The position numbers were made by a program, and so were the translations under genes. 64,000 bases of DNA from Pelodera strongyloides. Its lineage: Eukaryota > Nematoda > Chromadorea > Rhabditida > Rhabditidae. The notes under the pieces were generated by a model. It saw only the letters and a program-made list of their open reading frames with translations, searched no databases and had not been told where the DNA came from. This document shows positions 13,901 through 24,395 of the stretch, piece after piece; the first letter of the stretch is position 1, and every line of letters starts with the position of its first letter. Where the stretch lies: NCBI GenBank assembly GCA_036852015.1, contig JAANDG010000582.1:1-64000 (forward strand). Reading direction: 5' to 3'.

Positions 13901-16900
13901 TTTACAAGAACCACCGCAGCTTACCAAAACTGTATAGATGGGATGCACTCGATAGAGTTCTCAGCACCATCAACGAATTGGGAGGGTTTGAAGAATTTGA
14001 ACACTTGGTAGGGCGAATTTTTTATTTTTATAATAGACTTAGATATGAGGTGACAGAGTTCGTTTATTTAAGTACAGAGGCCTAAAGACTAAAGATAAGA
14101 GGTATGGTCACGGAGGTAGCTTACATACGAGGTGCACCTCCATATATAATATATTCTACCTACCAACCAACTGGTCAGGTGTTAAACGTCTGGTTCATTG
14201 GTCTGACAGGTAGACGTAACCAAAGGCCAAACAGTATACCGTCTTCACTATGGGAGTGATAGGAGCTAGGAAATCTATTTGCTAAATCGATCAGCTAATA
14301 TAATAATAAACTATGTTATCATTAAAGATACTCGACATATTCGCCAAGGAAATTTGCGTTGAAAATTGTATTTCCATATGGCGAAAGACGAGGAAATTTA
14401 AGGATTGTGAGGGAGAAGCTAAGGTTAGTTGTTGCATTATAGTTTTGAAGCAGTAACACAACTACAGTACCATGATGTTTCAATTCAACTACAGTACCAT
14501 AATGTATGTGCAATTTATGTCGGATTAAGGTCTCTATTGTCTCTATATGCGCTGATGAACATATCACTACATCAATCACGTTAAAAAACGAAGTACCATA
14601 CACTTTAAATTCGCGTATGTACATAGTGAAGGACTCGAGCCTGTAAATGTACTTACTACGAGTGGTATTGCTTCTTAGGTTGATGCGTAACTCTCATTGA
14701 CTGGTAATTATATTTCAATCGCATATGTATAGCCCTATAACACTAATTGTAAGTAATTAAAAACGGACACCACCATCCTGCCTAGCGGCTCATCAATTAT
14801 ACTTTCCAGTCGCTCAGCTTCATCGTCTACATCCTGTGCTCCGGCGTGCTCAACAGAACAATTTGCCCGGATTTCTTTCGTTTAACACCAGAATTATTGA
14901 CGCACTTTCTCGCACATGACAAGCTAAATATACTGGATGATGAACGAAATGTATGAATCATTTAGAAAGCTTATTTACACAAACAAAGCTACTAATTTTG
15001 CGGGATTCGAAAAAAATGTACAGTGAGTAAAGCGTAAAGCATCAGAATACCAGCGTAACTTTCGGCCTTCATCAGGCGTGCGCACTAGACTAAGGTTAGG
15101 TCTAATAAGCGAGTTACTGTCGGGCCAGCAGACCTTTCAGAGTCAAGCCTCTATCAGAGCTAGGTCTTGGTCAAAGGTAAGCCTTCAAGCCGGGAGCCTA
15201 CGACGAAGCAGGCCTCTCCCCAATTAGGCCTTCAAAGTCAAAGTCGGGTTCTTGTAACTTTTACTATTTTCAGGTGCAACGGATAATCTCAGCCTGGATT
15301 CTAGCCGACCCTGTGAATAGAGAAGTACACCGGGAAGAGTTGGACAAATGCGTGCGATTGGGAGATCAAATAGTAGGGAATTATTTCTTCAAAGTATAAT
15401 ATTAGTTTTTTTAAGTTGTAGCTTTTGTTAAGCGCTCAGCGTGCATGTCAAATATTAAAAAATCTTCTAACAACGTATGATAGATGCCGCAGATAAAGGC
15501 ATTTCAACTAATTAATATCATTATGTAATTTTGATTTTTATATTTATATTATATTTAATTTTTATTATATTTATATTTTATTGAACCCTTTTGGATTTGT
15601 AATTTTATTGATCTTATAGAAATACGAAACGTAACAATAGTATACAGTATGTGCATGTTGGAGTATACATTATACTACAGTACACGTCTTAAATACGGTA
15701 CTTTATAGAAGCCCCGTTCCACCCGGGACCATCTAATTTGCATATCCGGATGCACTGCCAAGCAGAGTGCTATGCGAACTATTGAAGTTTATGATAAGGT
15801 GAGGAGCTGATAATTTTATACTTTTCGGACTTTTCGAAACAAGCAAATGATCCATGATCAGAGGCCGGTTCCAATAAAATTTACCGCTGGGGTAGGTTAC
15901 AGGCGTCTCCTGTTTAGCGTGCTCTCTCGGCATTCTCTCGCTGCCTGTAAAAAGCAGAAAAAGCGAGAGAGCACGCTAAACAGGAGACGCCTGTAACCTA
16001 CCCCAGCGGTAAATTTTATTGGAACCGGACTCAGATCTAACTCATGTAGTTATGTGCAAGGGGGTCTTGCAGAGCAATTATACATTGAACTAGATGAAAA
16101 AACTTGAAACTTTTCAGACGCGTGACACATGGCACCTATGGAAAGAGACAATGCTACCAAATAAGGTTCTCGGAACTGCTATTGTAGCTGTTGGACGGGT
16201 ACGCGTTTACTCGTCCATTACGTTTTTTAACTATGCATTATCTATTCCTTATCGTTTTCTATTCCTACCCTAACGGTTACATACCTTTTCCTTCTCATTT
16301 TGAGCCATAATGCGGAAGCCAGAAAAAAATTTCAGAATCACAAACATTTAGAACCAAACAAAACACTTATTATAAAACAAATTATACATACAGAGTATAT
16401 TTGTCACCGGCGGCACGCGGCACTTCACCGATCTTCCCCCGGTCAGCGATGTGTTAGCGTTGGAGATCAGCGAAACCGCTGACGGCAAAGTGGCGCCTAT
16501 CTGGACAGAAAAGGCTAGCATGAACAATAGGAGGTAGACTTTTGGATCGTGTTTTGTACAAGTTAGATAGACTTTGAAAAGTACACACGTTATTACCATT
16601 GATCCAACAAAGTGAAACTTTGACCGGTGTGCGGCACATTTCCTCGGTGACGCCTCGGTGATGATTTCTCACGCGACACCTGAATTAGCTATTTACATAT
16701 TGCAATATGGATTTCTCATTGGCTAGAGAATTTGTACGTGTATGTGTTGTGTGTGTGTTTGTCAGCTTCAAGCCGGTGCGCGTTGCGAAGCATAGTCAAA
16801 AGGCGGCTGTATTGAAACTTTGCAACTACCTATTGTTGCAGGTCTCTGCACTGCGCCTGCCTACTAAACAACCACATTTACGTAATGGGCGGTTTGGATG

Positions 16901-18744
16901 TGACACAACGAAATGGAAACGGTCCCGTTGCAATTAGAGGCGTTGAAAAGTATGACATTGCAACCAATCGATGGACAACATTGAGGTAAAGCATACGAAC
17001 TTTTCAAAGTACGGTGCACTAAAACGTCTCCCTACTTTGACCCACTCTTATTACCTTGCTTTACTTTTATTTGATATGATACACAAGGTGATAAGTACTA
17101 GTACTAGGGATCAAAACAGCGGTGAAAAATTTGGTCCATGTGCATGCTTCTCAACCAGTCAATAGTCATTTTTACGGAGAATTAAAAGATTATTGAACCG
17201 CTGTTGCAGACAGATGGTGCACGCGAGAGCCGAATTCGCCGCCGCCTCAGCTGGTGGACGACTTTTTGTGTGCGGAGGGAGGAGTGCTACTGTAAGTCGT
17301 TTTACATTGTCGGTTACCGTATATTCCGGATTTCAAGGTATTCACCACTAACCACTCAAGGCCATATTCACCACTCAATTCCCCATGGGGAATTCCCGGT
17401 CTTTTTCTCTGCGTGTCTCACATTGGAATGTTATTTTCTGTCCCCAGGGAATATTTCTCCGAGGGAATGGGAATGGGTGTGATTAATTTTTGATTTATTG
17501 ATTAATTGAAGGGTGGTATTCTTCCGAGTGTTGAAATGTATTTACCCGATGCAAATGTCTGGGTGGAAATGCTGGAAATGCCGACTTCTCGAAGAGGTTT
17601 CTTCAATTTATCAAAATTTTCATAATATTTATTTTTAAGAAGAGAAATACATTTGTTGATTGAAATGATCAAGTTGCAAAGGTTTTAACTCATCGTACTA
17701 CCAGTCCAGTCTCTCTACGCTAGCGATTTATTCTCTAGCTCACTCGCTCTTCTTCGACCGACACTCTATCTCCATCTAAGCGATTTATTCTCTAGCTCCC
17801 TAGATTCTCTTCGACGGGCACTCTATCTTCATCTAAGCGATTCTAGCTCGCTCGCATCTCTTCGACGGACTCCCTATCTCTCACTCTAACTCATTAGCGT
17901 CTCCTCAATGACCACCCTCTCTTGTTAGCTATTTATTCTCTAGCTCACCCGCATCTCTTCAACGCTCACCCTCTCCCTATAAGCGATTTACCCTCTAGCT
18001 CACTCGCTCCTCTTCGACGGACACTCTCTGCTCGTGCTCGGCGGCTTTGACGCTGAAGATACCGCTGTACCCGTTGTACACAAGTGGAAACCTGACGGTT
18101 ATCTATGGACCGAGTTCTCCACGCTCAGCGTACCAAGGTATAGTTTCATATACCTATACTGTCGCGTTAAAGAAATACGGTCGGTTGTTGAAACACATCA
18201 AGTACACCAGCATTCTTATGCAGCTTCTCTTATGCAAACGAACTTAAATTAGAATAAAAAACCGAGCCATGTTCGAGTAGGAATCAGCTGCCCACCATGC
18301 GTTTCAATAACCGGCCGGTATTTCGCTTTACTACGATAAGAAGGGTAATTATACGCGATTATGCACAAGTACAAAAATGCATATCTATTATACAAGCGGT
18401 TGCAATGTCAGCTACTTATATAATAATTCATTCCATTAATTTATCGTAATTGTCAGAAAGACATCATACTCACACTGTACTCATGACCATACTCATACCA
18501 GTAACATTGCCCCGGGAGGGGAAGCTATTAGTTATGTTGCCCAGAAAGTCATAAACTAATGCCGAAATTAATGAAAACCAGCGTTATCTCTTCCAGGCTG
18601 CCTAAAACTTATCATTTCAGAGGACACATGGCTACCAGCGTAATGAACGGCAAAATATTTGCATGCGGAGGACTTCGGATGATGCCCAATCGACAAACGC
18701 GTACAGTCAAATTGGCTGAAATGTATGCAAATTCTTTCATGTGA
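4977..18744 (+). CDS. BACK-like plus kelch-repeat protein, 23 exons
   Basis: Exons: 4977-5135, 5635-5847, 5947-6060, 6339-6966, 7361-7393, 7435-7662, 7838-8048, 8646-9287, 9454-9783, 10109-10289, 10552-10655, 10747-10913, 13293-13407, 13882-14007, 14810-14950, 15274-15393, 16118-16198, 16394-16533, 16842-16985, 17210-17291, 17512-17596, 17999-18137, 18597-18744. All junction phases agree except at exon 7, which is one base short of agreement. The product is about 1,443 residues. Residues 1-1000 are low-complexity, Ser/Thr/Pro and charged, with no recognised domain. Residues 1110-1171 (LTPELLTHFLAHDKLN ... DKCVRLGDQIVG) match the BACK pattern. Residues 1172-1443 carry kelch repeats with Gly-Gly doublets (VTGG, VMGG, VCGG, VLGG, ACGG) and paired aromatic residues. 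No BTB domain is recognisable, which is odd because BACK-kelch proteins usually begin with BTB and recruit cullin-3. The role is therefore unknown; a ubiquitin-ligase adaptor is only the family default. The unusually long N-terminus could belong to a separate gene, though phases argue for one. Confidence 0.72.
6967..7220. repeat. CTCGGG-rich intronic low-complexity stretch
   Basis: Intron 4 of the kelch gene begins with about 200 bases of diverged TTTCTCGGG / TTTTCCGAG words on both strands. A frame is open through it (repeated FSEKLG and FSDKFLG), but it does not match the phase of the flanking exons, so I treat it as intronic repeat. Confidence 0.4.
8391..8465. repeat. Inverted and direct copies of ACTTACGTAAAATACTT
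   Basis: In kelch intron 7 the word ACTTACGTAAAATACTT occurs at about 8394, inverted at about 8422 and again direct at about 8449, so the stretch can form a hairpin. Function unknown. Confidence 0.6.
11228..11475 (-). pseudogene. Possible decayed non-LTR retrotransposon fragment
   Basis: Inside kelch intron 12. One minus-strand frame reads TEDVEHMWNSLPNDAQD, which resembles the W-NSLP signature near the end of LINE-type reverse-transcriptase proteins. The surrounding frame is interrupted and nothing else of the domain is readable. It is richer in GC than its neighbours. The word TCTTTGACGCTTC at its left edge recurs inverted near 40298, suggesting a repeat boundary. A chance match is quite possible. 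Confidence 0.22.
11783..11916. repeat. Family B fold-back element
   Basis: About 134 bases, ends GAGGCCATATTCACCACT / GGTGAATATGGCCTC, with internal CCCTCGGGAAAATATTCCC and CCCCATGGGGAATT blocks and a conserved CGCAGAGAAAAA word. Inserted in kelch intron 12. Confidence 0.82.
12201..12333. repeat. Family A element, degenerate left end
   Basis: The centre (CTTATGCAAATGAGTATAAA) and right arm (ACGATGCGTTTCAAAAACTG) are intact; the left arm is shortened. Kelch intron 12. Confidence 0.7.
12725..12800 (+). other. tRNA-like segment, possible SINE head or pseudo-tRNA
   Basis: Contains an A-box-like word (GAGAAGTGGTTAGCG) and, 28 bases on, a B-box-like GGGTTCAATACCC that can form a seven-base loop. 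No acceptable acceptor or D stem forms, so it is not called a tRNA gene. Confidence 0.2.
13082..13145. repeat. Interstitial telomere-type repeat (TTAGGC)n
   Basis: About ten hexamers, TTAGGC with variants TTAGGT, TTAGAC and TTAGTC, interrupted once. TTAGGC is the telomere repeat known from nematodes. It lies about 150 bases before kelch exon 13. Confidence 0.85.
13412..13590. repeat. Tandem CATACTGTATGTGTACTG array
   Basis: Five or so diverged units of about 36 bases built from TCATACCGTAA and ATACTGTATGTGTACTG. It starts five bases inside kelch intron 13, right after the donor. Confidence 0.7.
15864..16028. repeat. Long near-perfect hairpin in kelch intron 16
   Basis: Two arms of about 70 bases are exact or nearly exact inverse copies, starting CCGGTTCCAATAAAATTTAC and closing GTAAATTTTATTGGAACCGG, around a loop of about 25 bases. 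The arms contain AGGAGACGCCTGTAACC. Not related to families A or B. Confidence 0.85.
17359..17481. repeat. Family B fold-back element
   Basis: Inverse orientation to the 11783 copy, with AGGCCATATTCACCACTC, CCCCATGGGGAATTCCC and GGGAATATTTCTCCGAGGG; the right end has decayed. It ends about 30 bases before the acceptor of kelch exon 21. Confidence 0.75.
17711..18022 (+). repeat. Tandem array of a splice acceptor plus exon start
   Basis: About six diverged units of 55-57 bases: AAGCGATTTATTCTCTAG then CTCACTCGCTCTTCTTCGAC and GGACACTCT. The last unit contains the acceptor (CCCTCTAG, 17991-17998) and the first codons of kelch exon 22 (AHSLLFDGHSLLVLGG). The upstream units therefore repeat the 3' splice junction and exon start inside intron 21. 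Confidence 0.8.
18166..18331. repeat. Family A fold-back element
   Basis: Arms around AAATACGGTCGGTTGTTGAA / TTCAATAACCGGCCGGTATT and TATGCAAACGAACTTAAATT in the centre. It begins 29 bases after the donor of kelch exon 22. Confidence 0.78.
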
Positions 18745-20324
18745 TTCAAAGCGTTATAACAGCTGGTTCTTCCTATAAGACCGCGAAATGCTTACATCAG
18801 CTACCACGTGAATCAAATTTTGTCGACTCAATTTTTCACTGATTACCATGTACCCACAAATTACAATCACTGTTACACTCAACTTAACATTCACAACAAA
18901 AGCAAAAACGTCCCTACAATTGTTATCCAATTATGTTCATACTTTGAAACATTCAGCTTGCAATAACACAAAATCGACCTCTGGAAAAGTACAAACGAAC
19001 TTCTCTGGAAAATTTTTATTCAACATTTATTAGGCAAAGATTACAGTAAAAGCACGCACAACAAGAAAAGAAGAACAAAAACAAGTCAAACGTCTATCTT
19101 TAGAAGGGCGAAATATTAACTACAAGAGTAAGGAAGCGCTCTACAGTACAGTAAAGTAAGTAAAAGTCACAACCTCACTGCATAAAAAGAAAACAACATA
19201 AATCATAACCCAACAAACATAATAAATTATTCTGGGAATAATGAACGAGAAAAGGCCACCAACTACACTTATTAAATACAAAAACACATTACAAACTCAA
19301 ACGCAAACCCCCTAGACCCTCCCATAGATGTTCCTAAAACCAAAAATGGAATAATCGTGTATAATTAGAGTGAAAGCCTGAAAGCATCACGGAAACGAGA
19401 ATAAATGTTATTCGCGTTAAAACAGAAAAATCTGGAATCATTAGAAAAAAATACAGTACAAACAAAATACACAATTCATAAAACTAATAAACAAAATTAC
19501 TTATATCCGAAAATATTCTGGGACAGCCACTTACAACAATTACAAAGGATTCCCACTGTCCCACATTCAAAGAATAATAAATAATAAAATGATAATTTAC
19601 AAACTAACTTCTGAGAAGGTTCTCAATCTCTGTCAACCCGTAGGTAGTTAAAGCGGGCCGTTTACGTGGTTTGTGAAACTGGACAATTATATGTACTCTG
19701 CGCAAGTCCAGGTCGGATGGGCACATAAATTTGCATATAATACATGAGAATGTACTCAAAAACCACATGCCATACCGCTTTAAACTCTTACCATCCCGAG
19801 CTCGAGCTTCTGCTACGAGACCTACGACGTCTCTCGTGCTTCCTCACAGGACTACGGCGTCTGAAAAGCGGAATTTATTGGGGTATTCAAATTCAAGTGA
19901 TAAAAGACATACGTATCACTTTCCATAAAAAAAAACTATAAGAATGACATCAAATTACAGTAATTTAATACTTGCAAAAACTATAATTAGCGTCAAAATG
20001 CTTAATTACCAGATTACGGTCAAAAGCGTCACTGTCATATATTTACCAGCAACCACGGTAGTGTCGTAGTGTGCGTCACATTTATACCAAAACATAAAAT
20101 CCTACCTCTTTTCATCCATCGCTTTCTCTTTCTCCTCCTTCTTGGGCTTATCCTTTTTCTCGTCCGTCTCCATCTTCTCATCCTTGTCCTTCTTGTCCCT
20201 ATCCTCCCTTTTCTTCTTCTTCTTTCTTCACAGTCTCTACGCGTCTGCGATCTCTCTTTTCTCCATCATCCTTCTTTCTCTCGTCCTTCCGATCACGATC
20301 GCTCTCCTTCTTTCTATCTCCCTT
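18745..20324. other. Spacer between convergent genes
   Basis: Holds the 3' ends of the kelch gene and of the minus-strand gene to the right. 18850-19600 is A-rich with no coding frame. A stray repeat end (ATGCCATACCGCTTTAAA) lies near 19768. A pyrimidine-rich stretch at 20100-20324 continues the Lys/Glu-coding composition of the neighbouring minus-strand gene and may be additional C-terminal coding sequence. Confidence 0.55.
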
Positions 20325-23300
20325 TCAATCCTTCTTCCTATCTTCTCTCTTCGTCTCTTCTTTCGCCTTTTCATCTTTCTTCCTATCTTCTCTCTTCGTT
20401 TCTTCTTTCTTCTCCTTTTCATCCTTTTTTTTCTTTTTTCTCTTTTTCTTTTTTTTATCCTTTTCGTCCTTTTTCCTCTCCTCCCTCTTTGTGTCTTCCT
20501 TCACCTTTTCTTCTTTCTTTCTCTCCTCCTTCTCTTTTTCCTCCTTCTTCCTCTCCGCCTTTTCTTTTTCTTCTTTCGACTCTGTGAACTTTCTCTTTCC
20601 TTTTGGCGAGCGGCTCACAGAGCTTGAGCTGGATCTACAAGGAAAAGTCATGAGAAATGGGTCAGTAAAAAAATAAGTAAGCCAAGATTCCTTAGTCACT
20701 AACTAAATCATAATGCATATGACGATGTAAAAATGTATTTCCATGTAATGCATGAAAATTGTATTCTACAAATGCACCAACGGACACACAATTTGCATTC
20801 AAGGGAACACAGTTTTCAAGCATACATTTCGAAACCACTTGCCATACTGCTTTAAAGCCTTAAAGCCGTATTGTACCGTACCTACTTTGGGAAATTTGCA
20901 TATGATACGAATTTCCTATATATCCTATGCAAATTTTTGGTGCCCATACATAGGATATTCGTATCACATGCAAATTTCCCAAAGTAGGTACAATACGGCT
21001 TCAACCTCCACAAGAAAGTCTCACCTCCTCGATCTCGACCTGCTTCTGCCTCTGCGTCTCTTCTCCCTCTCCGCGGCTTTTGATTTTCTCAGTTTATCAC
21101 GCTCCTCACGGATTGTCTCCTCCTGCAATTGGCATAACTTCAACTATGGTAACTAAGAGCTCAATCGTGCTCCCCAGCTCAGGCTACGATGGGAAGTGTT
21201 TCCAATAACAAGGGACCAAAGATTATCATCCCGGAGGATTCAATAAATTACCAAGGATTATACACAGAAAGGTACGCAATTCAAATTGGCGCACCAGTGG
21301 CGCACCGGCCGCACCACTTTCAAAAAAATCGCGACGCAGGTGCGACAACTGGAATTGCAAATTGCACACCGTTTCGCGCACGCCAGGTCGAGTAGGCGTC
21401 CTCGCCGCGCCCCAAGCCTAAGGAGTGCTCATTCTCTATTCCAATCATAAATCCAAGTATTTCCAACTCTCACCCTCTGTTTCTTCTTGTCCTCTTCCTC
21501 CTTCTGGGCCTCCGGGTCGACTTCCACTTCAAAATATTTGTCGTGCGTCCAAACTCCGTCCGCACCACCGCCGAAACTGAAACATAATATGAATATGAAA
21601 TTAAAGCAGTATGGTGCGTGCCTTTGCACAGAATGGCACTTTTTCGAAATAATGCAAGCCCCGAGAATATGAATATGTAATTAAAGCAGTATGGTGCGCG
21701 CCTTTGCACTGCACACAATGGCACTTTTTATAGATCGATATTATTATGCAAGTCCCGACCAAAGATGCTTGTTTGAAAAGACATTAGCAATTAGCACACT
21801 AGTATTAGACTTCTAGTTTCAAGTTAGTCACATCGACATATTTACTGGTTAGCAATTTACCAACTGCATAAAGAACACCATACAATTCATCGCGAAAAAG
21901 AAAACATTGCATCCACTCACCTATCTCTGTCCCCGGCATACGAAGAGTATCGATTGTTACCTCCTCCTCCACCGGGTCCACCGCCTCCGCCGAAACCTCC
22001 CTACAACGTGGGAAAAGAGTTATCATTGTTATCAATAGTAATAAAAATATTCTAGCCTAGTGAACCGCTAAGCCTGATGTCTATATGAATACGTCCGCTA
22101 TGCAATAAAAGATAAAGATAAAGTGTACCGGGTTATATCAACCGAATCCGCAGAAACGGTGCACAAGGCGCTTGCCACTGCGCCACGCCCCCCTATGCAA
22201 TAATGTCTTCAATCTTTTCAATGCCCCTGAACTTTAGGACAAAATGACATAACCGGGGATGACCAGACCCCACAAACTCAAAGACATCGCACAAAATAAG
22301 CTCGTCAGGTAGCGTGTGCAAACTAGGTCAACGAAAGACAACGCAGGAAACAAATAATCATTTCGCAGGAAAAGTCATGGGTACAAAAGGGGTAGTCCCG
22401 CCCCGCACCAGGGACACGCTACCGTAACCCACCAAGTTGCGTTATAAAGAACACCCAAGTTTCTCACCCTGAATCCCCCACGCCTCTCCCTCTCGAATCG
22501 CTTCTCGGGTCCGAAGCCAAAGTCCTTCCTCGGATCGTACATTGCCTTGCCTCGCCACACGTCCTTCTCACGATCGTCGTGCTGGAAAGGGGTAAATTAT
22601 ATGTTGACCCAAAGTTTCTTATATCATAAGTTCCTAAAGATCAACAAGTTGTTGTAAACTCTCGAGTGACGTTCTCGCTCTCCTCTCTCTTTCTCTCTCT
22701 CCCTCTCTCTCTCCTCTCTCTCTCTATGTGTCCCTCTATGTTTGTGTGCGTGTTTGTTTGTTTGTGTGTTGTGCGTTTGAATGGTACAATGTCAAACTAC
22801 AGTACTCCTTACCGTAAAGAACGCCTTTCCTCTCGGCACCGTCGCCGGATCGACCAACTTCAACTGTGGCTTGTCCGAGTCCTCCGCTTCTGAACGTCTC
22901 CGAGGTGGTGCCGAACGATCTAATGAGAAAGCAGAAATGACAGATCACCCTTATCTCTCCCCCCCCCCCCTCTCCAAGAATACCCTTTATCCCCAAACCA
23001 ACGTCAAACATCTCGGCTCCCTCCCAACCTAACCACCCCTAGAAAGGTAAGCCGTACCATTTCTACCAAAGTTGTCCGGGCGCTCCCTCGCGTATCCATA
23101 CTGGCCAAAATCGCGGTTTCTGAAGCAAAGATTCAAAGTTCAAACACAAAATACTTGAAGCTTTACGGTGACAAATTTACCGTTCAGCGCTACTGGACTA
23201 CCATACTGCTACAATGATATGTGAACACGATTTTACATGTTAACATGGTTAGCGTTAAATATGAGTCGATGTTGGATTAGTAAAAGTGTGCATATTATAC

Positions 23301-23588
23301 ATACAAACATCATAATATTGCATGATTGAGATATGACAAAAGTGAGTGGTACGTAAGTTATACGGCTAACGGCTTGCTAATTCATCGATTTTATTCTAAA
23401 AAAACCTTACTGGCTTGCTCCTCCGGGAAGCGAAATCCTTCCACTAAATCTTCCTTTGTCGAAGCGTTCAAAATTGTTCCCACCAAATGAACTGAAAAAA
23501 AAATTAATTTGTAAGTAAATCCCAAAAGTCTCTATTCTAATGAGTAATAACTAATAAGTAATAATAATACTAATAATACTACTGCTAC

Positions 23589-23636
<48 letters not shown>

Positions 23637-24395
23637 TAATAATAATAATAAAACTCACCGGCGCTCGGGCATCACGCGCGGCTTGTCGCTTTTCTCAAAA
23701 GTCTATAACAACGGTTAAACTTTCGAATTTTTCACCACAAAACACAACAAGAAGTCTGAAACCGGCAAAACCTTAGATTATTTATTTATTAAATATTAAA
23801 TAACTATTTATTAATTAAATAGATGAAAGATGGACAGGTACACAAATGTACACAATTCTCCTTCACTATGGTTAACCCTTCCTTTCCCTCAGTATAGCTA
23901 ATGCTTTCTTTACAGTAAACTACTTAACCACTCAGTCTTCGCAAAATTGAGTGAACTTATATAATCCCTCTAAAATCAACTCACCCACCAACAAATCTTG
24001 TGTATGACTTGACCTAAGACGTAAGAATAAACCACACATATAATTAACAATTCTTAAATTAACAAACTTGGCGAATAGTGAATATTTAATACTTAAAAAA
24101 CATCCAACCCCCAAACCACTCACGATACGTTCACGCGTCGCAGGTCTCCCTGAAACAAAATGCTTTATAAAAGAGCAGCTTCGCGCCGCATGGGGGACGA
24201 TTTTTAACTGCAAGAGTAGAGTATCGTGTCATATTCGCGGCACCCGGGCCAAGTTTTCGCGGCACCCGGGCCAATTTTTACAGTTGAAAGAAAGTACAAG
24301 ATAATCCACTCACCCTGCGATTTCACCATGGCTGCCACTCGGTCCAACTCATTGACGGGTGCTCTGGGCGCCTGGGTCGCTTCCTTGGACGGCAT
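20325..24395 (-). CDS. CASC3/Barentsz- or THRAP3/BCLAF1-like RNA-binding protein
   Basis: Exons, 5' to 3': 24314-24395, 23985-24013, 23659-23702, 23411-23491, 23058-23119, 22813-22889, 22468-22581, 21921-22000, 21474-21576, 21025-21122, 20325-20634; about 359 residues. Residues 115-135 read VPRGKAFFT then HDDREKDVWRG; a Gly-rich linker follows; near residue 200 comes GVWTHDKYFEVEVD. This split HDDR...W.HDK arrangement is shared by the SELOR region of CASC3 (exon-junction complex) and the C-terminus of THRAP3/BCLAF1, so a nuclear mRNA-processing role is inferred. The C-terminus is RS- then Lys/Glu-rich; after the first stop (20325) similar sequence continues in changing frames, so the true end is unsure. 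A 15-base exon at 25741-25755 (MADVK) would join in phase and may be the real start. The 29-base exon is the weakest. Confidence 0.6.
20862..21002. repeat. Family D fold-back element
   Basis: About 140 bases with inverted arms AAGCCGTATTGTAC, CCTACTTTGGGAAATTTGCA and TATGATACGA. A shorter copy lies at 62343-62453. It ends just outside exon 10 of the CASC3-like gene. Confidence 0.82.
21588..21765. repeat. Direct duplication of a 75-100 base unit
   Basis: Two copies of AATTAAAGCAGTATGGTGCG followed by CCTTTGCAC, AATGGCACTTTTT and ATGCAAG. The first word is the inverse of the dispersed end CCATACCGCTTTAA. Intron of the CASC3-like gene. Confidence 0.7.
22120..22205 (-). other. tRNA-like segment, possible tRNA-derived SINE
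   Basis: The minus strand reads GGGCGTGGCGCAGTGGCAAG, which fits the pol III A-box (TGGCGCAGTGG) exactly. A B-box-like GGATTCGGTTGATAT follows at the expected distance but is poor. No complete cloverleaf is apparent, so this is not called a functional tRNA. Confidence 0.3.
22675..22733. repeat. (CT)n microsatellite
   Basis: CTCTCTCT and CCCTCTCT words on the plus strand within an intron of the CASC3-like gene. Confidence 0.85.
23585..23652. repeat. (TAA)n microsatellite
   Basis: About twenty AAT/TAA triplets, ending next to the donor side of the small exon at 23659. Confidence 0.9.

Noticed and set aside
20069..20627. Two long plus-strand frames rich in Leu, Phe, Ser and Pro
   Set aside because: They are the complement of the Lys/Glu-coding minus-strand exon; composition alone explains them.
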